In this document: piece by piece, positions 17,888-26,728 of the stretch
How positions within the stretch are numbered: position 1 is the first letter of the stretch
Layout of the letters: each line of letters starts with the position of its first letter
Origin: Peptoclostridium acidaminophilum DSM 3953
GTDB taxonomy: Bacteria; Bacillota; Clostridia; Peptostreptococcales; Peptostreptococcaceae
Assembly (NCBI RefSeq): GCF_000597865.1
Contig: NZ_CP007452.1
Coordinates: forward strand, 1,619,183 to 1,683,182
Reading direction: 5' to 3'
DNA length: 64,000 nucleotides
The notes under the pieces: model-generated
What the model saw: the letters and a program-made list of their open reading frames with translations, nothing else
Told to the model about the DNA's origin: nothing
Databases searched by the model: none
Program-made: the position numbers and the translations under genes

Positions 17888-19363
17888 CTACCTCCCGAAG
17901 CTGCATGTCAGCGTAAAGCTGCAGCCGGAATTTTCTGATGAATCCCTTTCTATGCTTGATACAAACACCTTTTCAAAATAGCCGTCGTCCTTTAGGTTGT
18001 GCACAAGCTCTGCCACCGAGACCTCGCTGCCTGCTGTACCCTTTATTACTATTTCGCCTCCCGAGCTGCTCGTTACGTTTATAAAGCCTATGTCGGCCGG
18101 AAGTTTCTTCTCTAGTGAAGAAAACATTGACGTAAAGGACTCGTTTTCTTCCTCTATCCGCTCAAGTATCTGCCGTTTCTCTTCCACACGCTTTTCAACC
18201 GAATCCAGGAAGGCCTGATGCTCGCTTGCCAGCTCCAATGTCCCCGAATCCCGCTCCATCTGCTTGTTGAGCTTACTCAATCGGTCTATCTCCCTGCTTA
18301 TTCCTATGTATATGCCGCTTAGAAATCCTATGAGCACTATAGCCGCAACTCCTGCTGCAACATACTTCTTCCCTGCTTTTCTTTTCTTTATTATCTCTTC
18401 GGGAAGGAGATTAATCTGCTTGCTTTTAAGTCTTAAAACTGCACCTATTGCAGGTATTAGCATAGAATAGTCCTGAGTTCCATTTTCCCTGTCAGCTGAA
18501 ATTTTTTCAAAATAAGGGGGCACATTTATTTTTCCAACCGCCACGTTTGTCACGCTCTCAAGATATTCCAGTATCCCCTCCGAATTGGAGGCTCCTCCCA
18601 TTACTACTATGTTGTCTATTTGCGATCCGAACTTCCTTGTCCTGTAGTAGTCCATAACCCGTCTGACTTCCTGCGCGAATTTTCCGAGCGATTCCAGTGA
18701 ATCCATTCTTCCCGCAACAATCTCAATTTCAGCGAAATAATCACTTCCGCTGAATATGACGAATCTCGTATGTCTTGCTCCCATGTCTATAACAAGCGTA
18801 TCCCTTCCTGGTTCAACTCCGGCCATACTCGAAAAGTTGGATACGCAGCCAGAGTGGATGTCAACCGAATTCAGCCTGAGGCCGCACTGCTCTATAAGCT
18901 GCATGTAGCTTTCAATCACATTTCTTGGAACCGCCGCAACTATGCACTTTAGCATAGCCTTTCCCTCTTCCACAACTTCGTCTATTACCTTGTAGTCTAG
19001 TATGTAATCTTCTTCCAAGCCGAGCAGGAAGTTGTGAGCCTCCATTTTAACGATGCTGCCTATCTCCTTATTGCTTGCCGGCGGAAATTTTCGTTCCCTG
19101 ATTATGAGAGCGCTCGACGACAGGCTTAAGAAGCATTCGCCATTCTTGCAGCCAAGCCTTGCCACTGCTTCTGAAAGCTCGTCTTCAAAAGGGTTGCTTC
19201 CAAAGAACACCTCCAGATTGAGTGTCCCATCTTCAAGAAAAGCCCCCGCAGGAGTTTTAATTATTTCGTAGCCGTCTGCCTCGAACATCCCTTTATTTAT
19301 CTTTCCAGCCACAAGCTTTATGTTATGGCTGCCTATGTCAATCCCCACAAGCTTTTTGCGCAT
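17888..19363 (-). CDS. PilM-PilN fusion protein
   Basis: The N-terminal part (about 1-320) is PilM, an actin-like cytoplasmic ATPase: LVGIDIGSHNIKLVAG phosphate-1 loop, VIDMGARHTRFVIF phosphate-2 loop and VVMGGASNSEGI adenosine motif. Immediately after it comes INLLPEEI, the conserved N-terminal tail by which PilN normally docks into PilM. A membrane helix (AAGVAAIVLIGFLSGIYIGI), a coiled coil and a periplasmic-type ferredoxin-like domain follow, the PilN body. In most bacteria these are two proteins; here the docking peptide is covalently joined. ATG 19363 follows GGAGG. It lies between a minor pilin and pilO in the pilus operon. Confidence 0.88.
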   Translation of the reverse strand: MRKKLVGIDIGSHNIKLVAGKINKGMFEADGYEIIKTPAGAFLEDGTLNLEVFFGSNPFEDELSEAVARLGCKNGECFLSLSSSALIIRERKFPPASNKEIGSIVKMEAHNFLLGLEEDYILDYKVIDEVVEEGKAMLKCIVAAVPRNVIESYMQLIEQCGLRLNSVDIHSGCVSNFSSMAGVEPGRDTLVIDMGARHTRFVIFSGSDYFAEIEIVAGRMDSLESLGKFAQEVRRVMDYYRTRKFGSQIDNIVVMGGASNSEGILEYLESVTNVAVGKINVPPYFEKISADRENGTQDYSMLIPAIGAVLRLKSKQINLLPEEIIKKRKAGKKYVAAGVAAIVLIGFLSGIYIGISREIDRLSKLNKQMERDSGTLELASEHQAFLDSVEKRVEEKRQILERIEEENESFTSMFSSLEKKLPADIGFINVTSSSGGEIVIKGTAGSEVSVAELVHNLKDDGYFEKVFVSSIERDSSENSGCSFTLTCSFGR

Positions 19364-19384
19364 ATTGCCCTCCTGCCGCTTAAT

Positions 19385-19846
19385 CTACTCATTTCTCAGG
19401 TTAACCTTTGTTGAAATCTCATAGTCTTTAATCCGCTTGCCTTTGATTGCGATTGTGTATTCCAGGCCCGATAGTTCCTTATCCCTGAAGCTTGGCTCTA
19501 TGTAGAGATCAACTGTTTCAAAATTCTTCTTCAGTTTCGGGTCGAATATCTCCTCATTTTCAGCTGAAATTGATGCCCCATTTATTTCTACCGACTGCCC
19601 ATCACCTTTATTCGAGACAGTTATTTCAGACGGTCCCGCCGTTCTTGTTATGTCCACCAGCTTTTCCATGGCGCCTCTTGCAAGACGCATTGCCTTTACG
19701 TTTTCATCCTCTTTGTGGAACACCTTGTACCCCGAGCTGAATGTCCCTGCAAGCGGAAACATTATCATGCCCATTACAGCGATGACGCATAGCAGCTCTA
19801 TGAGTGTAAAGCCTCTGCTTTCTTTTAAAATATTAATCCGCTTCAC
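19385..19846 (-). CDS. Type IV prepilin-like protein
   Basis: A minor prepilin whose leader ends in KESRG, cleaved before FTLIELLCVIAVMGMIMFPLAG, with Glu at position +5. A soluble domain of about 120 residues follows. GGAGG lies 7 bases before GTG 19846 (VKRINILKESRG), making that the likely start; the frame is open six codons further, including an ATG only one base after the site. Located between pilD and pilMN in the pilus operon. It resembles PulG/PilW-type pseudopilins in layout, but no specific subfamily is claimed. Confidence 0.82.
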   Translation of the reverse strand: MKRINILKESRGFTLIELLCVIAVMGMIMFPLAGTFSSGYKVFHKEDENVKAMRLARGAMEKLVDITRTAGPSEITVSNKGDGQSVEINGASISAENEEIFDPKLKKNFETVDLYIEPSFRDKELSGLEYTIAIKGKRIKDYEISTKVNLRNE

Positions 19847-19888
19847 CGCCATGCCTCCATTCAAATCAACTTAAAAAGATATAATTCG

Positions 19889-20644
19889 TTACATCAGATA
19901 CCATATTAATATCTCATCGAAGAAAAGCCCTGAAATGAGAACCCCTGCCGCAAGAAACGGGCCAAAGGGTATGTAGTCCTTCCTTCCCTTGATCTTGAAA
20001 ATCAGAAGTATAAGGGATACTAATCCACCTATCATAAAACCAATGAAAAGAGCGAGAAGTATAGGACCGTTTCCTATGAATATCCCCATGGCGGCCATGA
20101 GCTTTATGTCACCGCCGCCCATTGCGCCTTTTGTTATTATTGCCATTAGCAAGAGTATTCCGCTGGCGCTGAAGAAGCCTATGAGAGCCGAAAGGAGTGT
20201 CACATCCCTTGCAATAATATTGAGCAATATCCCCGCCCCTATTGAAAAAACCACTATCTCATCGGGTATTATCTTGTGCTCAAGATCTATGAACGATACC
20301 GCAAGAAGTATGCACATCATCACTGAATACTTTGCAAAAACAGCCGAAGGTCCGAGCATCGAAAAAAGCCATACAAATGAAACGCCTGTCAGCAGCTCCA
20401 CTATCGGATACCTGACAGCTATGCTCCCCTGGCATCCCTTGCATTTTCCCCTTTGCAGAATGTAGCTAAAAAGCGGCATGTTTTCAAGCATCGAAAGCTT
20501 CCTCCCGCATTTAGGGCAGCGCGAAGGAGGGAATACTATGGACTCGTCCCTTGGAATCCTGTATATGCATACATTGAGAAAGCTTCCAATAACAAGTCCT
20601 AGTATGAATATGAAACTGTATGAAATAAAATCTGTATTAGACAT
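19889..20644 (-). CDS. pilD: Prepilin peptidase PilD (A24 family)
   Basis: Polytopic membrane aspartyl protease that removes prepilin leaders and methylates the new N-terminus. The 251 residues show the zinc-binding cytoplasmic loop with Cys43, Cys46, Cys68 and Cys71. Catalytic Asp120 is in FIDLEHKIIPDE and Asp179 in GGGDIK; about eight membrane segments are present. ATG 20644 (MSNTDFISYS) follows CGGAG with 6-base spacing; a 38-codon upstream extension overlaps pilA and is not expected to be translated. No other prepilin peptidase lies in the window, so it may serve the Tad pilus as well. Confidence 0.93.
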   Translation of the reverse strand: MSNTDFISYSFIFILGLVIGSFLNVCIYRIPRDESIVFPPSRCPKCGRKLSMLENMPLFSYILQRGKCKGCQGSIAVRYPIVELLTGVSFVWLFSMLGPSAVFAKYSVMMCILLAVSFIDLEHKIIPDEIVVFSIGAGILLNIIARDVTLLSALIGFFSASGILLLMAIITKGAMGGGDIKLMAAMGIFIGNGPILLALFIGFMIGGLVSLILLIFKIKGRKDYIPFGPFLAAGVLISGLFFDEILIWYLM

Positions 20645-20677
20645 TTTTTTCTCCGTTATGTGGTATTTAATATTTTG

Positions 20678-20720
20678 TGGAGCGGCAAAGTGCATGGTAT
20701 TAAAACACATCGCCGCTCCA
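20678..20720 (-). other. Intercistronic stem-loop between pilA and pilD
   Basis: Arms TGGAGCGGCGATGTG and CACTTTGCCGCTCCA (minus strand) form a long, nearly perfect stem with a 13-base loop right after the pilA stop codon. The following bases (CAAAATATT) are only weakly T-rich. It may act as partial terminator or 3'-end stabiliser that keeps pilin mRNA more abundant than downstream pil mRNA. Confidence 0.6.
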
Positions 20721-20732
20721 TAATATGTTATC

Positions 20733-21125
20733 TTATTTTTTCTTGGCAAACTCTCCATCGGAAAATGCAGCTTTTTCTTCTTTTGAAGGAAGTTCTACAT
20801 TCCCATCTTTATCATAAGTATAGTTTCCCTTTTTTATGTAAGGACCATACTTGCTTTCCTGTTGTGTAGATAAGAATGTAATTACTTCTTCTGCAGTATC
20901 ATTATCAGCAGGTATATCCTTTCCACTCTCAGCTATATATCTTTCTACCGCCTCATTAAGAACAGCAATCGTCTGTCCATCTGATGCAGTCTTAGCCTTA
21001 GCTGTTATGCCTGCAATCTTAGGCACTGCCACTACAGCTATCATCCCAAGAACTGCTATGACAACAACAAGCTCTATAAGCGTGAAGCCTTTTTTACTTT
21101 TAAGGATTTTATTGATTGTCTTCAT
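20733..21125 (-). CDS. pilA: Type IV major pilin PilA
   Basis: The 130-residue major pilin candidate. A short leader ending KSKKG is cleaved before FTLIELVVVIAVLGMIAVVAVP, with Glu at position +5 and the typical proline kink. The C-terminal domain of about 75 residues is small and lacks cysteines, with a YGPYIKKGNYTYDKDGNVELP beta segment near the end. An outstanding AAAGGAGGTG site precedes ATG 21125 by 7 to 8 bases, consistent with high expression; a GTG three codons earlier is embedded in the site. Followed by a strong intercistronic stem-loop. Confidence 0.93.
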   Translation of the reverse strand: MKTINKILKSKKGFTLIELVVVIAVLGMIAVVAVPKIAGITAKAKTASDGQTIAVLNEAVERYIAESGKDIPADNDTAEEVITFLSTQQESKYGPYIKKGNYTYDKDGNVELPSKEEKAAFSDGEFAKKK

Positions 21126-21219
21126 CGTTTTCACCTCCTTTCACATCGACATGATGAGTCTATATGCAGAAGACTATCTGTTCCATTAGGTCTGAACATA
21201 TAATCATAGTGCAATCAAA

Positions 21220-22431
21220 TTAACTTCCCAGATACTGATACATATCGAACATTGGCATTACTATTGCCATTACTATCGTCCCTATTATAACTGCCATTAC
21301 CACTATAAGCATGGGTTCGAGCAGGGCTGTCATTCGTGCTATTGAATCCTCGACTTCCATGTCGTAGTAGTCCGCCGATTTCGAAAGCATTTCGCTGAGT
21401 GTTCCTGACTCCTCGCCTACCCTAACCATGGATATGAGCATCGGAGGGAATATTTTGACTTCGGAAAGTGGCCGAGAAAGCCCTTCTCCCCTTTTTATAT
21501 CGTTCATCACAGCATCCATGCCCTTGGAGACCACGGAGTTGCCCATTATCTTCTTGACTATCCCCATGGCCTGTATTATCGGTATGCCGCTTGCAAGCAA
21601 CGTCGACAGGGTTCTTGAAAATCGCGATGCCATTATCTTAATGTTCATTTCCCTGACAATCGGCACTGCTATCTTCAGCATGTCCAGCCTGTACCTGCCT
21701 TTTAGGCTTGTAATATACTTCCCGGCTCCTAACATGGCGAGCATGAGCGAAGCAAACACTATGTACCAGTAACTGCTCATTATATCTCCGCTTTTGAGAA
21801 GCATCCTTGTCAAAAGCGGCAGCTGAGCTCCCGAGCCCTCGAACATGTCAACAAACGTGGGCAGCACGAACACCATTAGAAAGCACACCACCATGAATGA
21901 TACCGCCACTATTATCGCAGGGTATGTCATGGCTGTCTTTATCTTTCTAGTAAGCGCATTTTCCTTTTCAAAGTGGAACGCCATCCTTTGCATTACTATG
22001 TCCATCTGGCCGGAAGTTTCTCCCGCCTCTATCATGTTTATCAGGATTTCCGGGTAAGTGCTTTTTTCCAGCTTCATTGCAATGGAGAGTGTCTGACCCT
22101 TTTGGAGCTTCTGATAGACATTGCCAAGGGACTGCGCGAGCGTTTTGTTCTCAGTTTGTTTTCTGAGGACATCCACGCATTCCAGTATCGATATTCCCGA
22201 ATCGAGCATGGCATGAAACTGCCTGCACATAACCGCTATGTCCTTTATTTTTATCTTTTTCCTTATTTTCAACCTTATGTCCTTGTTGGCCATGGTCTGG
22301 AGCTTGACGCTTATTGGATACAGCTCTTTTTCCTGTAGCTTTCTTACCGCTTCAAACTCACTGTTTGACTCTATGACTCCGCGCAGTTTCTTTCCATTGG
22401 TGCCCAGTGCCTCGTATATGTAGCTTTCCAA
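21220..22431 (-). CDS. pilC: Type IV pilus inner-membrane platform protein PilC
   Basis: GspF/PilC platform protein that couples the PilB/PilT motors to the growing pilus. The 403 residues show two repeated GspF domains (about 65-190 and 270-390) with the MIEAGETSGQMD and MVRVGEESGTLSEML signature repeats, and three membrane helices near 165-190, 215-240 and 370-395. The start is TTG 22431 after AAGGTG. It lies between pilT and pilA, the standard order. Confidence 0.95.
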   Translation of the reverse strand: MESYIYEALGTNGKKLRGVIESNSEFEAVRKLQEKELYPISVKLQTMANKDIRLKIRKKIKIKDIAVMCRQFHAMLDSGISILECVDVLRKQTENKTLAQSLGNVYQKLQKGQTLSIAMKLEKSTYPEILINMIEAGETSGQMDIVMQRMAFHFEKENALTRKIKTAMTYPAIIVAVSFMVVCFLMVFVLPTFVDMFEGSGAQLPLLTRMLLKSGDIMSSYWYIVFASLMLAMLGAGKYITSLKGRYRLDMLKIAVPIVREMNIKIMASRFSRTLSTLLASGIPIIQAMGIVKKIMGNSVVSKGMDAVMNDIKRGEGLSRPLSEVKIFPPMLISMVRVGEESGTLSEMLSKSADYYDMEVEDSIARMTALLEPMLIVVMAVIIGTIVMAIVMPMFDMYQYLGS

Positions 22432-22443
22432 AAAATCACCTTC

Positions 22444-23496
22444 TTATATGTATCGTGTAAGGGCTTCCTTGTCAAATGCACAGCTAAGCGCATCGTCGTA
22501 GCTTATGGTCCCTTCCCTGTAGAGCCTTGCCAGGGAACTGTCCATCGTGTGCATGCTATGCTTTGCACCCGTTTGTATGACGCTCATTATCTGGTGCGTC
22601 TTGCCTTCCCTTATATGATTTCTTATGGCCGAATTGCATGCCATAATTTCTGTCGCCACCACCCGACCCTCGCCGTCAGCCCTGTTTACAAGCTGCTGTG
22701 AAACTACGCCCTGTAGGACCGTGGCCAGCTGAACCTTTATTTGGTTTTGCTGCGACGGAGGAAATACGTCTATTATTCTTTCTATTGTCGACACTGAATC
22801 CATTGTATGGAGCGTCGAAAGCACCAGATGCCCTGTTTCCGCAGCTGTAAGCGCTATAGAAATCGTCTCAAGATCCCTCATCTCTCCAATCAAGATCACG
22901 TCCGGATCCTGCCTAAGCGCAGCCCTTAGCGCATCCTTATATGTATGGCTGTCGCTGCCTATCTCCCTTTGATTGACTATGCTCAGCTTATGCCTGTGCA
23001 GATATTCTATCGGCTCCTCTAGCGTAAGTATGTGACAGCTCCTGCTCCTGTTTATCTCATCGACCATAGAAGCCAGCGTCGTCGTTTTTCCTGAACCTGT
23101 AGGTCCCGTTACAAGCACAAGGCCTCTTTTTTTGCCTGAAAACTCCCTGACTGCCGTAGGGAGCCCGAGCTCATCTATTGTTGGTATTTTAAGGGCTACC
23201 ACCCTCATAGCCACGCAGTAGCTTCCCCTTTGCCTGAATACGTTGACCCTGAACCTTCCTACTCCGACCTCCGAATATGAAAGATCCGTCTCGCCCTTTT
23301 CTTTGAGCATTTCTATATGCCTTTCGCCGAGGAACTCCATGGCAGCTTCCTCTATGTCTGACGGCGTCCATGGTTCATGCCCCTCAAGCCTTTGAAGCTT
23401 TCCGTCTATCCTCACAATCGGCGGCACTCCCACGCTAAGGTGAAGGTCGGATGCGTTTAGTTCCACAATCAACTTTGCCAATTCTCTCAATGTCAT
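22444..23496 (-). CDS. pilT: Type IV pilus retraction ATPase PilT
   Basis: Hexameric ATPase that depolymerises pili for twitching motility. 350 residues with an N-terminal PAS-like domain (ASDLHLSVGVPP), Walker [14 protein letters not shown] (about 130-142), an Asp box LTLEEPIEYLH, Walker B VILIGEMRDLETI and the His box TGHLVLSTLHT. The AIRNHIREGK region matches the C-terminal AIRNLIREGK motif that distinguishes PilT from PilB and is needed for retraction. ATG 23496 follows GGGGG. Confidence 0.96.
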   Translation of the reverse strand: MTLRELAKLIVELNASDLHLSVGVPPIVRIDGKLQRLEGHEPWTPSDIEEAAMEFLGERHIEMLKEKGETDLSYSEVGVGRFRVNVFRQRGSYCVAMRVVALKIPTIDELGLPTAVREFSGKKRGLVLVTGPTGSGKTTTLASMVDEINRSRSCHILTLEEPIEYLHRHKLSIVNQREIGSDSHTYKDALRAALRQDPDVILIGEMRDLETISIALTAAETGHLVLSTLHTMDSVSTIERIIDVFPPSQQNQIKVQLATVLQGVVSQQLVNRADGEGRVVATEIMACNSAIRNHIREGKTHQIMSVIQTGAKHSMHTMDSSLARLYREGTISYDDALSCAFDKEALTRYI

Positions 23497-23517
23497 AATT
23501 GCTACCCCCTGTATTGT

Positions 23518-25197
23518 CTAAAGGTACATTACTCTCATATATTCTTCCGTTGTAGTTGTGCCATCGAGTATGAGCTCCCTGCAGCTCTGCTGGAGAGTCA
23601 CCATCCCGCTCCTGCGGGCGTATTCCTTGATCGCCTCAATCTTGCTCTCGTCGAATATCATCTTCCTTATTTCATTGTCTATTATAAGTATTTCGTAGAC
23701 CGAAATCCTTCCTTTATAGCCTGTGTTGTTGCAATATTTGCAGCCTCTGCCCCTTTTGAGGGCCCTACCAATGAATTCCTCCGTGTCGCCACCAATCAGC
23801 TGCAGCTCGTCCTGTGCAGGATAGTAATCCTCCACGCAGTGCTGGCATACCTTTCTTACAAGCCTTTGGGCCACTATGCCCTTTAATGACGATGAAACAA
23901 GATACGGCTTTATATCCATGTCCAGAAGCCTTGATATTGATGATGCCGCATCGTTTGTATGGAGCGTCGAGAGCACAAGGTGCCCTGTTATGGCGGCCCT
24001 TATTGCAATCTCAGCGGTTTCAGTGTCCCTTATCTCTCCTATCATTATTATGTCGGGATCCTGCCTTAGTATGGACCTTAGCCCTGTTGAGAATGTAAGC
24101 CCCGTCTTTGGATTCACCTGGATCTGGTTTATGCCGCTCATCCTGTACTCCACAGGGTCCTCTACCGTGACTATGTTTTTCCTCGAATCGTTAAGGTCCG
24201 CAAGCGCCGCATATAGCGTAGTGCTCTTGCCGCTTCCCGTTGGGCCCGTCACAAGCAGAAGGCCGTTTTTGAACCTGAGCAGCTCCTCGAACCTGTCCCT
24301 GTTGCTGCCTGAAAGCCCGAGCCTGTCTTTAGTCTTTAAAAAGCTTTGGTTGTCGAGAACTCTTATTACAACCTTCTCGCCATATATGGTCGGTATTGTC
24401 GAAATTCTAAGATCAAGGCTTCCCCTGCTGTCATTGACCTCTATCCTGCCGTCCTGCGGCACTCTTTTTTCCGCTATGTTGAGCTTGGACATTATTTTTA
24501 TCCTTGTCACTATCGACCCGTGCGCGTTTATGTCTGGACGCATAACTTCCACCAGCTCTCCGTCAATGCGAAATCTTATCCTGAGGCCTTCAGGTGAAGG
24601 CTCTATATGTATATCGCTTGCCCTGTTTTGCACAGCCTGCATTATTATGGAATCCACAAGCCGCACTATAGGAGCGTCAGTTACATCGTCATTCAGATTG
24701 ACTTCAAGCTCTCTGTCTATAAGGCTGAATTCCTGCCTGAACTCCGCCACGGCCTTTTCGACCTTCTGCGTGCTGAAATATCTTTGAATGGCTCTTTCAA
24801 GCTCTCCCTTCGTAGCAATTGCAGGTATCACAGTGAAGCCAAGCATCCTCTCAAGCTGGCTTATCGCTATTATATTGAAAGGATCGCTCATGGCAACGGT
24901 GAGTTCGCCGCCCTGCAGCTTTACGGGAATGACCTGGTTTTCAATCGCGTAGCCTTCGCTAATAAGCTTTGGAACGCTCGGCTCTATGTAGCAATTGTCC
25001 AGCTCAAAGTGATGTATCCCCAGCTGATGCTCAAGCACCTCTATTATGTCACTGTCAGTTACGTATCCAAGCTCTATTAGCACTTCCCCAAGCTTTTTCT
25101 TTAGTCTTTTTTGAACATCCAGCGCATTTTCAAGCTCTTCAGCTGTTATCTTTCCAAACTTCAAGAGTATGTCTCCGAGCCTGACATTATTGTTCAT
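23518..25197 (-). CDS. pilB: Type IV pilus assembly ATPase PilB
   Basis: GspE/PilB extension motor. 559 residues: an N-terminal MshEN-type domain (about 1-150, RLGDILLKFGKIT and LGEVLIELGYVTDSD), which in some PilB proteins binds c-di-GMP; then the ATPase core with Walker A GPTGSGKSTTLYAAL and Walker B IIMIGEIRDTETA; and a tetracysteine zinc site (CQHC...CKYC). It is the first gene of the pil operon. The MshEN motif suggests, but does not prove, c-di-GMP control, interesting beside the PilZ protein at 39.7 kb. Confidence 0.95.
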   Translation of the reverse strand: MNNNVRLGDILLKFGKITAEELENALDVQKRLKKKLGEVLIELGYVTDSDIIEVLEHQLGIHHFELDNCYIEPSVPKLISEGYAIENQVIPVKLQGGELTVAMSDPFNIIAISQLERMLGFTVIPAIATKGELERAIQRYFSTQKVEKAVAEFRQEFSLIDRELEVNLNDDVTDAPIVRLVDSIIMQAVQNRASDIHIEPSPEGLRIRFRIDGELVEVMRPDINAHGSIVTRIKIMSKLNIAEKRVPQDGRIEVNDSRGSLDLRISTIPTIYGEKVVIRVLDNQSFLKTKDRLGLSGSNRDRFEELLRFKNGLLLVTGPTGSGKSTTLYAALADLNDSRKNIVTVEDPVEYRMSGINQIQVNPKTGLTFSTGLRSILRQDPDIIMIGEIRDTETAEIAIRAAITGHLVLSTLHTNDAASSISRLLDMDIKPYLVSSSLKGIVAQRLVRKVCQHCVEDYYPAQDELQLIGGDTEEFIGRALKRGRGCKYCNNTGYKGRISVYEILIIDNEIRKMIFDESKIEAIKEYARRSGMVTLQQSCRELILDGTTTTEEYMRVMYL

Positions 25198-25324
25198 AAC
25201 TCAATCCGCCTTTCCGTCTGTATGGATACTTTATAATCAATATATATTTTACTATATGACACGCCTTTACAGGCAAACCGCAAAAAATTTAACATTAAAT
25301 GTACACAACATTCATATATATACC

Positions 25325-25359
25325 AAAACCTGCGGCAAATATGCATCACCGCAGGTTTT
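25325..25359 (-). terminator. Terminator after the M18 aminopeptidase gene
   Basis: Stem AAAACCTGCGG / CCGCAGGTTTT with a 13-base loop, 13 bp beyond the aminopeptidase stop, just upstream of the pilB promoter region. The T run is short, so termination strength is uncertain. Confidence 0.65.
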
Positions 25360-25371
25360 AGGTTCAAAAAA

Positions 25372-26685
25372 CTATTCAATTTCAAAGAATTTCACGAAAC
25401 TTTTATATATCATGTGGTGATCCTTCACGCCGCCCAGCTCCCTTATTGAATGCATTGCAAGCACAGGACTCCCTACATCTACCGAAGGTATGTCAAGCTG
25501 CGACGCTGATATTGGCCCAATAGTCGAGCCTCCAGGTTCGTCCGACCTGTTTGCAAACCTTTGAAATTCCACCTCCGCGGCATTGCATATCTGCTCGTAC
25601 ACACCTGCCGAATGGCTGTCTGAAGTGTATTTTTGATTTGCGCTTGCCTTTATCACTGGACCCTTGTTGATTATCGGCCTGTTTGTCGAGTCGCTCTTTT
25701 CGGGTCTGTTCGGGTGGAGCGCATGCGCCAGGTCGGAGGATATCAGGAAAGAGCTGTAAGTCGCCCTGATAAAATCCTCCCTGCCTTTTGAAAGGGAGAT
25801 GGCTATCCGCTCAAGCACGTTCCTCAGCATCGGGCTGTCGGCTCCTTGCTTTGTGGAGGAGCCCACCTCCTCATTGTCAAATACCACCTTCACGCTTACG
25901 CCTTTGCTACCCTTGGAATCCAAAAGCGCCCTTATACCGGCATGCACCATCGACAGATTGTCAAGGCGCGATGAAGATATGAACTCGCCCTCGAGCCCCG
26001 TTATGCAGCCCTTTTCGTATTCATAAAGCGACAATTCAAAATCGAGTATGTCCTCAGGCTGTGCCGCCAGCTCGCCTGATAGAAGCGCCTTTATCTTATG
26101 TGCTTCCGGAAGCTGGCCCTCGAGCACCGCCAGCAGCGCAGCCAGCTCTGTCTGCCTGTTGAGCTCAACGCCCTTGTTGACATCCCTGTTCATGTGTATG
26201 GCCAGATTCGGTATTACCGCTATGGGCCTTTTGAAATCAACGAGAGCTTCTTTCGGCCTGAGAGGGCTGTCTGATTTGAGCGTCACCCTTCCCGCCATTC
26301 CAAGCGGCCTGTCAAGCCATGTGTTGAGTATTGGCCCTCCGTAAATCTCCGTGTTGAGCCTGTAATATGCTCCCTGCTCGGACATCTCGGGCGAAGGCTT
26401 CAGCTTTATCGCCGGAGAATCCGAGTGCGACGCTATTATCCTGAAGCCATTTTTTTCTATGTCTGCTGAATTTATGCAAAACGCTATAATTGCAGATGAA
26501 TTTTTCTCCACGAAATACCTGCCGCCCTCTTTAAGATCCCATTTGCCGCTCAGCTCCAGCTTTTCAAAGCCGCTTTCAAGCAGAAGCCTGCTGCACACGC
26601 TGGCGCAGTGGAAAGGGGTGGGGCTTTCATATATGAAGTCTATCAGCTCCTGTGCAAAGACTCTTTCTTCGTTTCCTATGTTCAT
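25372..26685 (-). CDS. M18 family aspartyl aminopeptidase
   Basis: Cytosolic dodecameric zinc aminopeptidase that removes N-terminal acidic or neutral residues in peptide turnover. 437 residues with the M18 motifs in order: ASHSDSPAIKLKP (first metal His and Asp), VFDNEEVGSSTKQGA (catalytic Glu pair) and SSDLAHALHPNRPEK with the conserved HxxHP region, plus a C-terminal AMHSIRELGG zinc His. Flanked by pilB and pcrA and ends in its own hairpin. A protein-catabolic enzyme suits an amino-acid fermenting host. Confidence 0.94.
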   Translation of the reverse strand: MNIGNEERVFAQELIDFIYESPTPFHCASVCSRLLLESGFEKLELSGKWDLKEGGRYFVEKNSSAIIAFCINSADIEKNGFRIIASHSDSPAIKLKPSPEMSEQGAYYRLNTEIYGGPILNTWLDRPLGMAGRVTLKSDSPLRPKEALVDFKRPIAVIPNLAIHMNRDVNKGVELNRQTELAALLAVLEGQLPEAHKIKALLSGELAAQPEDILDFELSLYEYEKGCITGLEGEFISSSRLDNLSMVHAGIRALLDSKGSKGVSVKVVFDNEEVGSSTKQGADSPMLRNVLERIAISLSKGREDFIRATYSSFLISSDLAHALHPNRPEKSDSTNRPIINKGPVIKASANQKYTSDSHSAGVYEQICNAAEVEFQRFANRSDEPGGSTIGPISASQLDIPSVDVGSPVLAMHSIRELGGVKDHHMIYKSFVKFFEIE

Positions 26686-26728
26686 CTATCTCATCTCCAA
26701 CCCTCATGCTCTGGCGTTTGCCTTGAGC

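Noticed and set aside
23876-24787. Long plus-strand open frame opposite pilB
   Set aside because: It is antisense to conserved PilB domains, lacks a ribosome binding site and has serine-rich shadow composition; the same holds for other long plus-strand frames opposite ileS, ribBA-ribE and ribD.
25198-25320. c-di-GMP riboswitch upstream of pilB, and likewise upstream of the TadG-like gene, the Flp pilins and tadE
   Set aside because: Short GCCT...AGGC hairpins and similar words exist, but none matches the class I or class II consensus.
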